From Nematostella vectensis (Eukaryota; Cnidaria; Anthozoa; Actiniaria; Edwardsiidae), in contig NC_064036.1 in assembly GCF_932526225.1 (NCBI RefSeq), positions 15,183,181 through 15,247,180 on the forward strand: a stretch of DNA of 64,000 nucleotides, written 5' to 3'. Numbering within the stretch: the first letter of the stretch is position 1; every line of letters starts with the position of its first letter. The translations under genes and the position numbers were made by a program. The notes beneath the pieces are model-generated. The model was not told the origin of the DNA and did no database searches. It worked only from the letters and a program-made list of their open reading frames with translations. Shown one piece after another: positions 43,045-54,825 of this stretch.

Positions 43045-46000
43045 TTTTTACTGTATCTTTTCTTCTCTGTTGTAGCGAGATTTCTGTGTTTACCAGAAAA
43101 AAAACACTATGAATCAGCCGAATCGTTGTTTTCGCACCTCTACATGCGTGCGTAGTCGTTCTCGCATAAATTGCGTTTAATCATATTCAAACATATTCTT
43201 CATGTAAATGCTCTTTGAATGGCTCAGCTGAATGGATCGCCGACGCATTACATAATTTGAATATCATATCAAGTCCCGTGACTTTTGTTATGGTTGATAT
43301 GATAAATAAGGTTTTCTCGCTGAATCAATGAAGCTAACCACCAACCAACTAAGAAAAAAAAAGAAATTCGTGTGTGTTGTGATTTTATACCTATGATCAG
43401 TTTCCTATTTTGAAGCAGTCGAACCCGACCTTAGCTCGACCCTGTTGTGTTCCTGCATATTTATAAACTTGTGAACTTTAACCCAATATTTAAACTTTAA
43501 TTATGCCAAAAACGATTGGCAGTTTAAAATTGAGGAAGTATTTCTAGCATTTTGTTTACAACTAAAAACCCTAAAATGAAGGGATAATGGTAATATGACA
43601 ATAATCTAACCACGCTGTAATTACAACTCTTAAAATAGTCTTTTAAATTATTTAGACGACAGCATAATAGAACTGAAAAAAGACGTAGGCATACTCTTTT
43701 TTTTCTCAAGGAGCCTTTTTTTGTAGCTTCTAGTTTATATTCCTTGAAGTTGCGTTTACTATAGAAAATAGAGCGCGTGCACAATCACAGTGACTAAGTG
43801 AAATACAACAACGTAAATAATAAATGATGTCAACATTGAGTAAAATGATCGTACTACTACCACGAATACTACTGCGCACCGACAAAGTCCAAATTCTCAA
43901 ATTAATTTTCTAGAAATTAACCTCAATTTTGAAAGCTCAAACAAAAGGCACGCGTAGTGTAATTGTAAGAAAATTGAATTTCATACCCTTGCTTGTATTG
44001 ATTTAGAAGTATCGTCGTTATAGATTTATAGACATGCGTTGTCGGACATCTGTTATCTGCTATCGATTAGTGATGATATAGTATGTTGTCTCTGCTAGGG
44101 AAAATACCGCGGAAAATACCCAAACCATATAAGCAGGTAACTGAGAGATTCACTCGATTTTACACCGGGATTGATGTTTTTAATCCAAAACAGAACCCAT
44201 GAGCGATACCTTTCCTCTGTTATGTTATCAATAAAAACTAGCATGCTTAAATGTTTCTTCAAATTTATTATTGTTAGGTTTAGGTTATTGTATGCGTATT
44301 AATGAACAGATAAAATAAGAATGGTTTGAATTTTTCAAATTCTCCTCTTTAGAAAAGAGATCGATAAACATACAAAAAACGACGCGAGCGGCGATCAACC
44401 ACGATTATTCTAAAATAAAAAGCAAAGAATCAATAGCCCCAAGAAGCACAAAATTAAGTTATAAATGTTCGTCGAAATAGACGAGTGCTTAAAATATAAG
44501 TACAATGACTTGAGTTTTACAATTTCAAACATCTAATAGTTGTAATGATAGAGCCGGATAATTGTTAAACTTAAAATAATAAATAACTCGTAAAGAAGCG
44601 TTCCCATAGGCTAAGAAAATTGACAATATCTTAAGTCTAAAAATTAGTTCAAGAGGGAAAACAATTTCTGAATGAATAAGATTTGGTAAGTGATGAAAGC
44701 GACAAATGTTACTTATACTTAAGTAAAGTGAAATGCTTTAAAAAAAGTGAAAAAGGATTTTTTTTGTTATCAGTGTCGGTGGGCCTTTAATACAACTTAT
44801 AGTTAAAAGTGTAAAACTGTATACATGGAAGTGGATGTATTCTATTTCCCGCCGTTTTAGCAGGTTACGAAGGCCACGTGGCGAAACGAAATGGATCCCT
44901 CACATGGAATTTAAGATTCCCGGTTATTACACTCTTTCGACTTCCTCTGTTTCTTTTCCCTTTTCCCAATCACTACAAATAGCATCTATAAACATTGAGT
45001 GTTCTTTAAATTTACAAGGAATGTTAAATAACACTTAGAATTCAAGGAATAAATGATTTATCATTACACGTATTTTAATTCAGTGAAGCTTATCTTGCCC
45101 TTAGCGAAAATCCAACTTTTCGAGAATATAAGTACTTCGATAAATGCTTTTTGAAGGGTAAAAAAAATAACTATGAATGACACAATGTGAATTTAGTCAG
45201 CCCTTGTAAGTCATGTCAATAAAAAGAGATGGAAGTGTCCAGAGAGCCACTATTTTACAAACATAGTGTGAGATGTGAAACTGTGAGATGCTGTGTTGTG
45301 CTTTTTAACACGCACGTCTACGTATGTAAAAGTTGTTTCTGGCATTCAAGACCCCAAATTTGGCTCTCACATTATCAAAGAAGGTCTACCAATACCATAA
45401 AACTATGATATGCAATACCTTAATGGCTGTGGATATCCTGTATTCTCGAAATTGCTTGGCACGTGGAGATCCGAGCCACAGAGAGAGAGGAACCAGCAAG
45501 CAGCGACGAGACTAATTATGTATGCACAATAATGAATTCGTTGGCCCGTAAAGCAAGGGACCAATCGCACGCGCTGTTGATATCGGTCCAAATGTACGAC
45601 TTTTGAGGCGCTTGCCTATTTCGCAATTGGCAAAATTCTCTTAAAATTAAATATGACTTGCCTAGACGTCTTATCGTATTAAACCATACCCCTTTCTATG
45701 GCAGAAGAGCTGAATAGATTGCATTCTTCCCCAACAAAATGAACGCTCCCTCAGTCTACTCCAAGTGCATGCTCTCGACTGATAAAATATTTGTTTACTA
45801 TAGCTTTTATGCGCGTGTTACTAATCCGTTATTATGAGCACCCGATTGTTATAATTCCCATCTTTCATCAAAATCTACAATGCTTTTCACAAAACAATGG
45901 ATGTACGCTATTATTGTCCCTCACTTCCGAAAAAGGGGTCTTTTTTCTTGACCCGTAAAAATCGATGCCTCACGCCCCCTTCTATGTAAAACCGTTTATG

Positions 46001-46486
46001 GCGTTTATAATAGGTGCGCCAGCGGTATGTTTGGTATATGTCAGTTCGTCATATCTATGGTCTAATCAAGTGCACGATTTTTAACGGCGTTGTTATATTC
46101 AAAACTTAGTGTTTCCATAATTACGTTTTATATAAGGCACTCATTTTGAGCGCGTGACCCTCTTAGCGTTATTTGCCAACTTGGTCCTTTTGGAATGCTT
46201 TTGTTGGGCTAGGGCACTTTGCCATTACTGTTATACACAGTCCTGGTCTTGAACTCTGTGTATTAATTCTCAGCACCTCAGAAGAGCTTGCCAAACGGGA
46301 AATGATGAAACAGGCCTAACATAGCTGCATTGTAATCGTAAACCCCGTAAACAACTTGCCTATGAGTCATCACAGGGGACGCTAACAACAGAAGCTATGC
46401 TGAAACTAAACAACCGGCGCAAGAAAAAGTAAGAGTGTACTTTTCGCTCCTAATCAACCGAGAAGTGTAGAAGCCAGCTGAAGCCA

Positions 46487-46942
46487 GGGGCTCGTTTCTC
46501 GAAACACCCGAGAATTCTCGGGCCCGATTGGAAACGCTGGCTAATTCCTATAGAATTTATGGTATCTGAATGTGTTGAAATATCGTCAAACATCATATTT
46601 TACCTCAAAGATTCATGTGGAGGGTGATCCTCTTTATAGATTTATAGATTTTGATCCTTCCCGAACTTCTCGGGCCCAAAATTCACAGGCTTAATTATTA
46701 AGAAAGTTCTCGGGACCTCGCAGTCACCCGAGACTTTTCGGGTAACTTTTTCATGGCTTCAACAAACTTCGAAAATAGCCCTATTGAGCATAATCATTTA
46801 GAATAGGAACCAAGTGGAATTTCAAACTGTTCTAAAACATGAAAGCGGATCTCCAAAATGAGAACATGCGAAATTTTGAGCAAAAATGCAAAATAAAGTT
46901 TTCGGGCCGGAGAATTCTCGGGTATTTGGAGAAACGGGCGCC
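46487..46942. mobile_element. MITE of the CGTTTCTCGAAA type
   Basis: Left end GGGGCTCGTTTCTCGAAAC followed by CCCGAGAATTCTCGGG; right end carries the imperfect complement. A GCCAG on each side may be the target duplication. Several internal TCTCGGG motifs. No coding content. Confidence 0.65.
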
Positions 46943-46959
46943 AGCTCGTCCAATCAACC

Positions 46960-47065
46960 CCTTGGAAGATGTTGTCGTTTTGGGGGCCTGGTACCGAAAA
47001 AACGGAGTTTCTTTTTGAACACCTTATCAATCGACCAAATTCGTTCAAAATCACCGTCATACTCT
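46960..47065 (+). repeat. Dispersed repeat, copy 3 of 3 (GGTACCGA family)
   Basis: Core GTTTTGGGGGCCTGGTACCG, as at 1282-1376 (+) and 10715-10815 (-). It is immediately to the right of the 46487-46942 element. Confidence 0.6.
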
Positions 47066-47984
47066 TTAATTCGAATTTATAAAGTATATGACGCTCCCGA
47101 GCAGCGGTAACCAAAAAAATGAAAACGACAGTTATTGGCTAAATTTTCTTGGTATTTCATTTTTTTTTGGCAAACGAAAATTTCTTTAAGAGCAATAAGT
47201 ACCATCAATGATACGCTTGTAATTTGTAATTTTTCCGACAACTCGAACTAATTTTTATTTTCCTTGGATTTAAAGAGGTTATCGAAGTAATAAATGTGTG
47301 GCTTTTTTTTAGAATATGAAAGAAAATTAGTCCCTCTCGGAAATCGGTACTGATAAGTGTGATAGGTGCTTGGGAAATATTATAATGACGTAACAAAAGC
47401 CACTAACACAAGCAAAAGATGGCAGGTCGCGTTCGGTTACCAAGCAACTAAAGTTATGGTGAATTATGTAAAAGGGAGTTCTATTTTTTCACCGGGGGAG
47501 TATTGCAAGTGGGTGGTTTGTTAGTTTTGATATGCCGCCCCGGCATTGCATGATTATTCGAAATCTCTAGCTCATAAAGTCGCATTATTTTGTCGCTCTA
47601 GAATACTTCGAAGGATACGCAATTGAGCTATGTGAGAGGTCTATATGTCTTCACTAAAGAGAGGCTTAAGCGGGCATATTTTGTCGGAAATGTTATGAAT
47701 TATTAAAAATAATAAGATTTTGCTGTCTTGTGTGTTCTGTGTTTATTTGCCTTTTGAGGGAAGAAGAAACGCGCACGCCCGTTTGAGCCTCAATTTGATG
47801 AAATTCCACAGCCCTCCCAAGTATTTTCATTTTTACTGAAAGGTCACGGCTCTTTCCAGAGGTCTACTGTTATTTTTCCTATTATCTTATAAGAACCTTT
47901 TTATAAGAACAGCCTCAGATTTCATCGTATTTTTAAAACGTGCTAAGGACTGCCGAGGCTCAGATAGCAAAATATTACCCAGGG

Positions 47985-48180
47985 AAGCGTAGTTGGCAGA
48001 GCGTCGCTCTGTAGCGTCTGTGCCTATCACCCCTGAATTCTGGGTTCGATTCCCGGTTCCGACGTGATTTAAGTTTAGCTGGTCTCGCCTTTGCTCCGAT
48101 TTTCTCCGGGTTCTCCGGTTTTTCTACCTCCACAAAACCAACATTTACGATCCGTGTTAATCTGATGCGTTTTCAAATCA
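47985..48180 (+). mobile_element. tRNA-derived SINE
   Basis: The first 80 bases resemble a tRNA with an A box (GTAGTTGGCAGAGCG) and B box (GGTTCGATTCC), the RNA polymerase III internal promoter. A non-tRNA body follows, rich in CTCCGG and with CCTCCACAAAACCAACA. The tRNA part folds imperfectly and has no clear anticodon arm, so a SINE is favoured over a working tRNA gene. Confidence 0.7.
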
Positions 48181-48283
48181 AATCGTTTTCATAATAGCTA
48201 TTTGATTATTATTGTTATTGATCATTCCTGTAATCCTCTTCCTAATTCCAGGCCGAGTACACAGGGGGTGCACATAGGGTGCG

Positions 48284-48770
48284 CGTGCACCCCCCCCTCC
48301 TTCTTGGCAGCCAAAATTGGGTAATTTCTTTATTAAGGAATTTGCTAATACTATGCTTTTTCCATATGATACCTAGCCTGCCTGTAGGTTTTGATAGTTT
48401 TTTTCCGGCACGAAAACCCCGAAAACACGGAGTTCGCATATCCCCCCGCCATCTTGAATAATATTATCAAATGGCGGCCGGGTTATGCGAATTCCGTGTT
48501 TTCGGGGTTTTCGTGCCGGAAAAACTATCAAAGCCTACAGGTAGGCTATATGATACCTATGACTGCGCACACCCCTTCAGCCAATCCTGAGTACGCGCCT
48601 GAATTCATTGGGTATTATATCTTTATACACACAGAATTTAAGAACATCGTTATGAACATTTTCAGCCTTAAAATGCTCCGAAAATTAGAACAGCCCAGCC
48701 TCAACAGAAAATTAACGTTCTTATATCAAAAAACTTTGTGTATTGAATTACGTGCAATAATTATCAGGGG
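48284..48770. repeat. Dispersed repeat interrupted by a foldback element
   Basis: Related to 20945-21110 in its C-rich start, GGCAGCCAAAA, TTTTCCATATGATACCT and CTGCGCAC parts. Its far end also shares GTGCAATAATTATCAGG with 5672-5690. The element at 48375-48547 is inserted inside it. Confidence 0.65.
48375..48547. mobile_element. Foldback MITE, 11-bp target duplication
   Basis: 173 bp, almost entirely palindromic (arms about 80 bp), ends AGCCTGCCTGTAGG and complement with one mismatch. Flanked by ATATGATACCT at 48364-48374 and 48548-48558. The related sequence at 20945-21110 has the site once (ATATCATACCT), supporting the insertion. MULE-like by duplication length. Confidence 0.88.
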
Positions 48771-50502
48771 GAGTCAACCTAAATGTTTTCGATTAAGAGG
48801 GGACTGGGCTTACCTAAATTGACATCAAAATGTTTGTTTTGTATCCAGATTTATCAACAAATGGATAAATATGTCAGCTTTCCCTTTAAACACAGAGTCG
48901 ACGCAAGAGAACCTCTTTGAATTTTCATTAAGGACCGATATGCTCTATATCCCTCAGCCCTTATCGGCAAAATTAACCTTGTTGTTTCTCTTGATTTTCC
49001 CTATTCGCCTGGACATTTGCCGATTTTGTCGAACTAAGCTATGATGAGGTGCTGATGTTTATCCTCATGCCGAAGTAGCATCAGCAATCAGGAAGAGTAG
49101 CATGCATCAGGAAGCAAGTATAGGTAGACTGTAGGAGGGAGGGGGTGATTCTTCGTAATTTTTAAAGGCTCCCCCATCCTTGTAATTACTGCACAGTCCC
49201 TAATGGGACTGTATGGTCTATGAACCTCAACCGAGCAAAGACGGCTGCGACTCCGACTCCGTTTAAGACCTGACACCCCCTCAGAGCATGTGATGATTTC
49301 ACGCGCAACTCGCAAGTACTAGCTGTGACCCCCATTTTCAACTTGTTTGAATAAAAATCTGCTATCTAATTAGCTAAAGCTTTTTGAAGCCTTAAAATTT
49401 CAAAGTGATTGGAAACTATTTAATTTTCCAATCGAAAATCATGTTATTCGAACATTGTTATGGTGATATTTTTATGTACATTTTTAACAGCGCGCATTAG
49501 GCTAACCCCTCCCTTCCCGTGTTGCGGGCGCATCAAATGTACAGAAAGAAAAAGAAAATAAACGGCTCTTGCCTCAAGAAACTGGACTTGATAACAATCA
49601 TACCTGCTCAATGTATGCCTTTTCACTGTTTTTTCTTTCTTTTTCTTTTCTTTCAAATAAGAAGATTTTCACAGGCTCCCTCTTTCACATATATTCGTCG
49701 CTCGCTGTTTCACGCTTATGTTTGACCTTAAGCAACAGGACTTCAAGAGAATGAAATCTGTCAGGTGAAGCGAAGGAGGTCACGGCTACTGTTGCCTGTC
49801 AGGTGTCTGCGGCGTGAACGGGAGATAAACAGGGTTAGAATTTGTATCAAGATCACTTGACCTTGTTCAGGCCCGTAGACTATTTTTTTAGCATTAAAAA
49901 CAGAAGCTTTTTTTATGCTATATCCCAGTTGTCGCAAAAACACTTGTCTCTATCAATCTTCCGCAGAGAAATTTTTATAACATTATCTTTGTTATGTATA
50001 AGGGAAACTTTCGGCCACCTAAATTTAGAAAGCTATTCTTAACAGCTTGAAATAAAACCGCTAAAAAAAAAAAGCAGAGTTTTAAAATCTAACAAAACTA
50101 ATAATACCCAACACGCTAAAAATGATAGAAGAGAAGACAAATAAATGGCGAAGTCATCATCATAAGATTTCAAGTGATGTAGTTTCACACTGACATTTAT
50201 GCTTTTTTTAGTGTATTGGAACACTAAAGTAAACTAAAGAAAATCTGATTCGGTCTTAGGAGTTCGACGCGTCAGCACCGCAAACTTGCAGATTGTTTCC
50301 ACTTTATTTTGTATTGTTATCGAGCAAAGGAGAAATGCTTAAAATAATTCGTTGTCCTTGTTGTTATTATTTCCTAGGCTGAGTCTATATAAAAGTTGTC
50401 AGTTGTTGTTCATACTATTAACGTGGGCAGGGTCATATGACATATATGACAGAAAGAATGTCACGGACGCAGAGAAAAATATGTTCCCTATGGGTACAGT
50501 AG
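48771..50502. other. Intergenic, nothing recognised
   Basis: AT-rich with T-rich runs; short open frames only, none with recognisable content or splice signals that chain together. Confidence 0.5.
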
Positions 50503-50725
50503 CAGACTCGTACCCAGTCGCCAAAATGAGAAGAAACTAAGAAGGAATAAGGGAAACATAATTAATGCACGGGTTGCCTGTGACGATTAATTAGGCGCGC
50601 TTGACCACAGGCAACCCACACGGCAGAGCGCGCCTAATTAATCGTCACAGGCAACCCGCGCATTAATTATGTTTCCCTTATTCCTTCTTAGTTCCTTCTC
50701 ATTTTGGCGACTGGGTACGAGTCTG
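50503..50725. mobile_element. Foldback MITE, 9-bp target duplication
   Basis: 223 bp with arms of about 99 bp and a loop of about 25 bp. Ends CAGACTCGTACCCAGTCGCC and complement. Flanked by GTACAGTAG at 50494-50502 and 50726-50734. MULE-like by duplication length. Confidence 0.9.
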
Positions 50726-51264
50726 GTACAGTAGTCTTCGGTACTTTGACTGAGTTGGTTAAGCAATCAGGTTATTCGTAGACGGTTTGCATGTAATTCT
50801 ACATCCATGACGCAAAACAGCAAACTCTAGGCCCCGTAATGGGAGCTCGAGATTTAGCTTAAAACGCGCGCGTTTCGCTATCTAGCCAAACAGCGCGCGC
50901 CATTCCCAATAGATCACTTGTTTTAATCAAATGATGATATCTTTGATATCATCAAGTAAAGCACAGAGGCACATAAAAAACATATCTATTTGCTAATTAG
51001 ATGTTTCGTCCCTGTTTCGACTCAGTAAAGCCTGCACACAGGCAAGTTGAAATATTCAATTCGCTTTAATCGAGCCATTTTCAAGTTGTGTCGAGTTGTA
51101 ATCATATATGTTTGCAAGGCAGGGCCACATAAACTTTTTGTGGCCAAGCTATTTTGTGCCATTCTACTGCCCGGAAAGAGGTGGGCCAATCACGGCTAAA
51201 ATCATTTTAGCGGATTCCCTACCAGCCAATCAGGTTTCATCTCTATCAAATGATTTGACAGTTA

Positions 51265-51699
51265 AGGCACTGCAATGCGAGCAGCAAAATCGTACAACTT
51301 TTGTGGCAGCATTCGCAAAAATTTTTTGAAGGCGATGTTGCGCGTTTTACTACCGGGGCACAAACTTTTGTCGCAGCAAAGGATAAACTGGTACTTGCTC
51401 TTGATCCGCAATCGTATCCCTCCGTGACACTGATGTGTGACTTTCGTTCAACCAATCACAAACCTTATTGCAACTGCTGGTGTATGCCTGATGTCTTTTT
51501 GCTGCGAGACAAGTTAGGTTGATGTAGTAATACGGGCTACATCTCCGAGTTTTGTTGCAAAAAATAGAACCATCTTCTACTTTCTGCAGAAAACTTTTTC
51601 AACTTGCAGCAAAAAAATTGCTGCGACAAAAGTTGGCGCGCCTGTAGTAAAACGAGCAACATCGCCACAAAAGTTGTTGCTGCTCGTGTAACCGTACCT
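51265..51699. mobile_element. MITE with long inverted ends, TTA flanks
   Basis: Arms share GCGAGCAGCAA, ACAACTTTTGTGGC, CGATGTTGC and ACTTTTGTCGCAGCAA in inverted order. TTA flanks at 51262-51264 and 51700-51702 suggest a PIF/Harbinger-type insertion. About 435 bp, no coding content. Confidence 0.7.
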
Positions 51700-51766
51700 T
51701 TAGCTGTAACCGTGCTCCCAATAAAGTAAACAACTTTGCAACGTTCCGAAGACTATTTCATAGTAT

Positions 51767-52136
51767 GTTGCCATGGCAACCAATTTACAATTTGTGCATT
51801 CAAGCAAAAATGGGGAATACACAACGACAATAGAGAAAGCCTTAAATGGTATATTTATAATCGCCATGAAATTCCCCACATCATGCTGTCTTTTAATCGT
51901 GTCCAGCGTCACGTGACCGTGAGAACCGTTGCCATGGAAACATAGTTTCGTTTGTATTTTAGCTAATGCTGTAGGTGGACAGCCTTAAAAGACAGCATGA
52001 AAAGAAGACTACTATAGGGATTGAAAATATGCATTTACATTTGAAATCCACTATGCTTCTGTATTCCCCATTTTCCATTGAATGTAGAAATCGAAAAATT
52101 ACGCTTGGGCCACCTTAAATCGGTTGCCATAGTAAC
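51767..52136. repeat. Inverted-repeat unit with RFX X-box-like ends
   Basis: Left end is the perfect X-box palindrome GTTGCCATGGCAAC (51767-51780) and right end GTTGCCATAGTAAC (52123-52136). Inner inverted pairs are AATGGGGAATACA (about 51810 and 52060) and CATGCTGTCTTTTAA (about 51882 and 51985). A third X-box-like GTTGCCATGGAAAC is at 51928-51941. RFX binding is inferred. Confidence 0.65.
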
Positions 52137-52894
52137 AAAATTTGTCAAGATGTTGAGATCCATGTGAATAAAGTACTTGCCAAGTTTGGTTTTATTAGCA
52201 CCTTGTGTCCCCGAGATATTGATGAAAATGTGTTTTTCAACGTATAAGCCTGTAAGTCAGGCCTGAGTGTTTTTCGAAAAGTTCCACCGGATTGTTGTCT
52301 ACAGACATCGACAAATTTTGATTTTTTTTTACCGAATTTCAGTAAATATTTAGCCAATCTATTGCATTAACTTTGAAAGTTATAATTTGTTTATCTGGAA
52401 CCCGTAAACAACAGGGTCGCTACCGCTAGCTTTGAGAAACGCTCCTCCTAGCCAGAAAAAGTATCCCGAAACCTTGTGCTTCTTCTGTTTTCCTGCTTCT
52501 GTGATCTCTGTTTCTTTTGTTGTTTTAAATACAGGGGACAGTTGCCAAAGTAGTATCTCCGTTTACAAGATGTAACCCTATAGAACTGTTCTTCTTTCAG
52601 CTATTCCATTGTGTCTATTCCCCATATAGACGAGTCAATAGATCCTGTAGTGTCTGTCGGTTAAATCCTCGAAACTCACATCAAATAGCAAAGGAATGAC
52701 TTTACCGGCTGGTCACGTACGGAGGCTCACGCTATGAACACGGAGATATAAACACGTGTGGCCTGGATCTCAAACGCCACCTGCATCACATCACGGCAAG
52801 GACCTCGACGATGACAATAGTCTTCGGCCTTTGGGCACCAAAGACTAAAAAGAGCCAAATTCCATTGCGAATTGACAATTACATTATCCTCAAA

Positions 52895-53398
52895 TAGACG
52901 CCGCACATAACGCCCTCAAACAGACACAGCGATGGCGCCCTAAAATAGACGTCGCACATGACGCCCTCAAACAGACGTCGCACATGACCCCATAAAATAG
53001 ATCGCACATGACGCCCTCAGATAGACGTCGCACATGACGCCCTCAGATAGACGTCGCACATGACGCCATCAAATAGACGCCGCACATGACACCCTCATAT
53101 AGACGCCTCACATGACGCCCTAAAATAGACGTCGCACATGACGCCATTAAATGGACGTCGCACATGACGCCATCAAATAGACGCCGCACATGACGCCCTC
53201 AGATAGACGCTGTCAAAAAGACGTCGCACATGACGCCATAAAATAGACGTCGCACATGACACCATCAAATAGATCCCTCGAATAAACGCCGCACATGGCG
53301 CCGTCAAATAAACACCGCACACGAGGCCTCAGATATATATAGACGCCTCACATGACGCCGTCAAATAGACGCCGCACATGACGCCCGCAGACGCCGCT
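52895..53398. repeat. 27-bp minisatellite, degenerate
   Basis: About 19 units of the type ATAGACGTCGCACATGACGCCCTCAAA with substitutions and small indels. No coding content. Confidence 0.85.
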
Positions 53399-54329
53399 AA
53401 GAAAAACGCGCTTGTTATTTATCCTTTTATTGATCAAATTCAGGACTTTAAGAATACATTCTATGATATCAAATTTGCTTCTTTGGTGAGTTGGTTTGCG
53501 CAGTAGAGCGTAAAACGTCTTCCTTCTTTGGTCTCTTATATCGTGCACACTCGGGCCGTGTCGATCTCTAATCGTACCTTCTAATCGTGACTTTTGTTGA
53601 GGGCACGGTAACCACCATAAAACAGATCAAGTTTAGGAAAACTTGCAAATAACTTTGAGAGCTAAACCGAATTGAACAAACCCTAAAAACCAAGGTTGAG
53701 AAAATGCTTTCCTCGATACCTTCCACCATATTACCCAAGAAAAAAAAACAGAATAAACTTGAGTAGTGCAAGTGCAATCTCTAATAAAGGCTTTTTATAA
53801 CTTTCGCCTGCGACGCTGATAAGCCGTGGTTAAGATTTAAGCAATTAGGGAAAAATGACAATCTCTGGTAGGGATCTCGAGTTTTTCCTGATCGATAAAG
53901 CGATATTGGGTTATGAAAATATAGTGTTTCTTATCTAAAGTGTTTTCTTTTCTACTTTTTTTTACATATGAGCCAGGTAAGGGGTGACCGGCTTGCCTTT
54001 AAAAGAGTGCCGATATTTTGGGTGTCTGGTGTTTTTATCTCGTTAAAAGAATGAACCGCCAAACAGTTCATTTCCATAGGGGATAATCATGCAAGTAACT
54101 ATATATTAAGTTTTTTTTTTTTACTTTTTTTGTCAGGCAAAAGACCACCATTGCTGGTCCATTTGATGTTTTATTTTTCGGCAATAAAAAAGACAATAAA
54201 TAAAAAGTGGTGATTCGATCTAAGCATTATATTTGAGCTTTACCCCCAGAAACAGTTTAAATGTGTTCACAATTCGCCGATAAATCAACCTAACCATCTG
54301 AAATAGTGATTCATCCTAACATAGTCAGG

Positions 54330-54375
54330 CCCGGAGCCAGGGGGGTGCAGGGAGTGTGTTCGAACCCCCATATGT
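54330..54375. repeat. Fragment of a GGAGCCAGGGGG dispersed repeat
   Basis: GCCCGGAGCCAGGGGGGTGC resembles the GGGCGTAGCCAGGGGGG segment near 37867, a common end of dispersed repeats in animal genomes. Limits unknown. Confidence 0.35.
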
Positions 54376-54499
54376 CGCATTTTGTAAATTCAAGCAAGCT
54401 GCGAATGCCAGAAAAGCGCGTGTGCGCTGCGACGCCTCCACACCTATAATAGACAGTGCATAGGGCAAGAGAGGCTTTCGGCATTGGCCCTTATCCACT

Positions 54500-54825
54500 G
54501 CCACTACGACACACACAGACTTCGACCTAGAGTACACAGACTTCGACCTAGACTACACAGACTTCGACCTGGACTACACAGACTTCGACCTAGACGACAC
54601 AGACTTCTACCCAGACTACACAGACTTCGACCTAGACTACACAGACTTCGACCTAGACTACACAGACTTCGACCTAGACTACACAGACTTCGACCTAGAC
54701 TACACAGACTTCGACCTAGACTACACAGACTTCGACCTAGACGACACAGACTTCGACCTAGACGACACAGACTTCGACCTAGACGACACAGACTTCGACC
54801 TAGACGACACAGACTTCGATTGATC
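54500..54825. repeat. 21-bp minisatellite
   Basis: About 15 units of CACAGACTTCGACCTAGACTA with GAC/TAC variants. The resulting Arg/Leu/Pro/His open frame on the + strand comes from the 21-bp period and is not taken as a gene. Confidence 0.9.

Larger units (their letters stand above)
43045..47980. other. AT-rich intergenic stretch
   Basis: No supported gene. It holds the 5' flank of the upstream SLC6 first exon, a dispersed-repeat copy at 46960-47065 and the inverted-repeat element at 46487-46942. The rest is low-complexity AT-rich sequence. Confidence 0.5.

Noticed and set aside
47985-48065. Functional tRNA gene
   Set aside because: A and B boxes are present but the anticodon arm is not convincing and a SINE-type body follows.
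48391-48822. 143-codon + frame
   Set aside because: Runs across the foldback MITE and its host repeat.
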